Positions 63,927 through 64,000 of a stretch of 64,000 bases of DNA are shown piece by piece; position 1 is the first letter of the stretch, and each line of letters opens with the position of its first letter. The stretch covers positions 62,001 through 126,000 of the forward strand of contig NZ_JAIQDE010000013.1 in assembly GCF_020037015.1 (NCBI RefSeq). Reading direction: 5' to 3'. The stretch comes from Corallococcus sp. AS-1-6 (GTDB taxonomy: Bacteria > Myxococcota > Myxococcia > Myxococcales > Myxococcaceae). The notes below the pieces were generated by a model, which did not search any database, was not told the origin of the DNA, and worked only from the letters and a program-made list of their open reading frames with translations. Position numbers and translations under genes: made by a program.

Positions 63927-64000
63927 TAGGCCCCGCGTGCGCGTGCGCGCCTGAAGGCAGCCTCCGGTCCATCCCTCTCATCCAACCGGCGTCTCAATCC

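Overview
The window is GC-rich DNA (roughly 70% G+C by eye) with dense genes, short gaps and many overlapping start/stop codons (ATGA, GTGA). The gene content points to a myxobacterium of the Myxococcus/Corallococcus type: a Ser/Thr kinase carrying TPRs beside a sigma-70-like factor, many Cys- and Gly-rich lipoproteins, kelch and WAVG propellers, a MYXO-CTERM-type C-terminus, a sigma-54 activator and a probable DUSAM-domain remnant. No rRNA, tRNA or CRISPR array was recognised. This assignment rests on family recognition, not on a database search.

Layout. 1-3.1 kb: 3' end of an ABC exporter and a convergent secreted M28 peptidase. 3.1-9.5 kb (minus strand): a signalling cluster read as kinase-TPR, sigma factor, TPR-like membrane protein and kelch lipoprotein; the kinase gene is cut by an in-frame TAG. 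9.5-14.9 kb: a divergent promoter region, then a 1582-residue modular protein ending in an EndoNS_2-type nuclease. Its C-terminal tip is AT-richer and holds a duplicated pre-toxin module. No immunity gene follows; a 200-bp element with perfect 15-bp inverted ends and a transposase N-terminus sits there instead. 14.8-29.5 kb: DMT permease, subtilase, a TetR/hydrolase/lipase operon with a clear operator, Tam methyltransferase, a very large VIT/VWA lipoprotein, small lipoproteins, a beta-helix protein and an AAC(3)-type acetyltransferase. 29.5-37.2 kb: an orphan Imm5-like protein, an NTR-like protein, and an NtrC/histidine-kinase pair divergent from an MFP-ABC-permease exporter that has a sigma-54 promoter. 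37.3-41 kb: a propeller lipoprotein, then a protealysin-type M4 protease with its emfourin-type inhibitor. 41-45.5 kb: a porin, homogentisate catabolism (hmgA plus an FAH-family enzyme) and a MarR regulator. 45.5-46.5 kb: a degraded patch with a ZIP transporter deletion remnant and a DUSAM-like remnant. 46.7-53.4 kb: a TPR protein and a probable four-gene minus-strand operon (dienelactone hydrolase, MFS carrier, outer-membrane barrel, hydroxylaminobenzene-mutase/styrene-oxide-isomerase family). 53.4-64 kb: a triple-repeat lipoprotein, a probable hydrolase pseudoenzyme, GNAT, a GDH-fold/Calx-beta protein with MYXO-CTERM, a Tat-exported hydrolase, TyrA with a degenerate chorismate-mutase tail, a metzincin lipoprotein, and at the right edge a promoter with a leaderless short ORF and stacked hairpins.

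How the genes work together. The window mixes predatory or secreted enzymes (peptidases, lipase, protealysin pair, nuclease toxin) with signalling modules and small catabolic operons. The strongest candidates for further work are the nuclease protein with its missing immunity gene, the amber-split kinase, the sigma-54-wired exporter, the DLH-MFS-barrel-isomerase operon and the hydrolase whose nucleophile is Ala.
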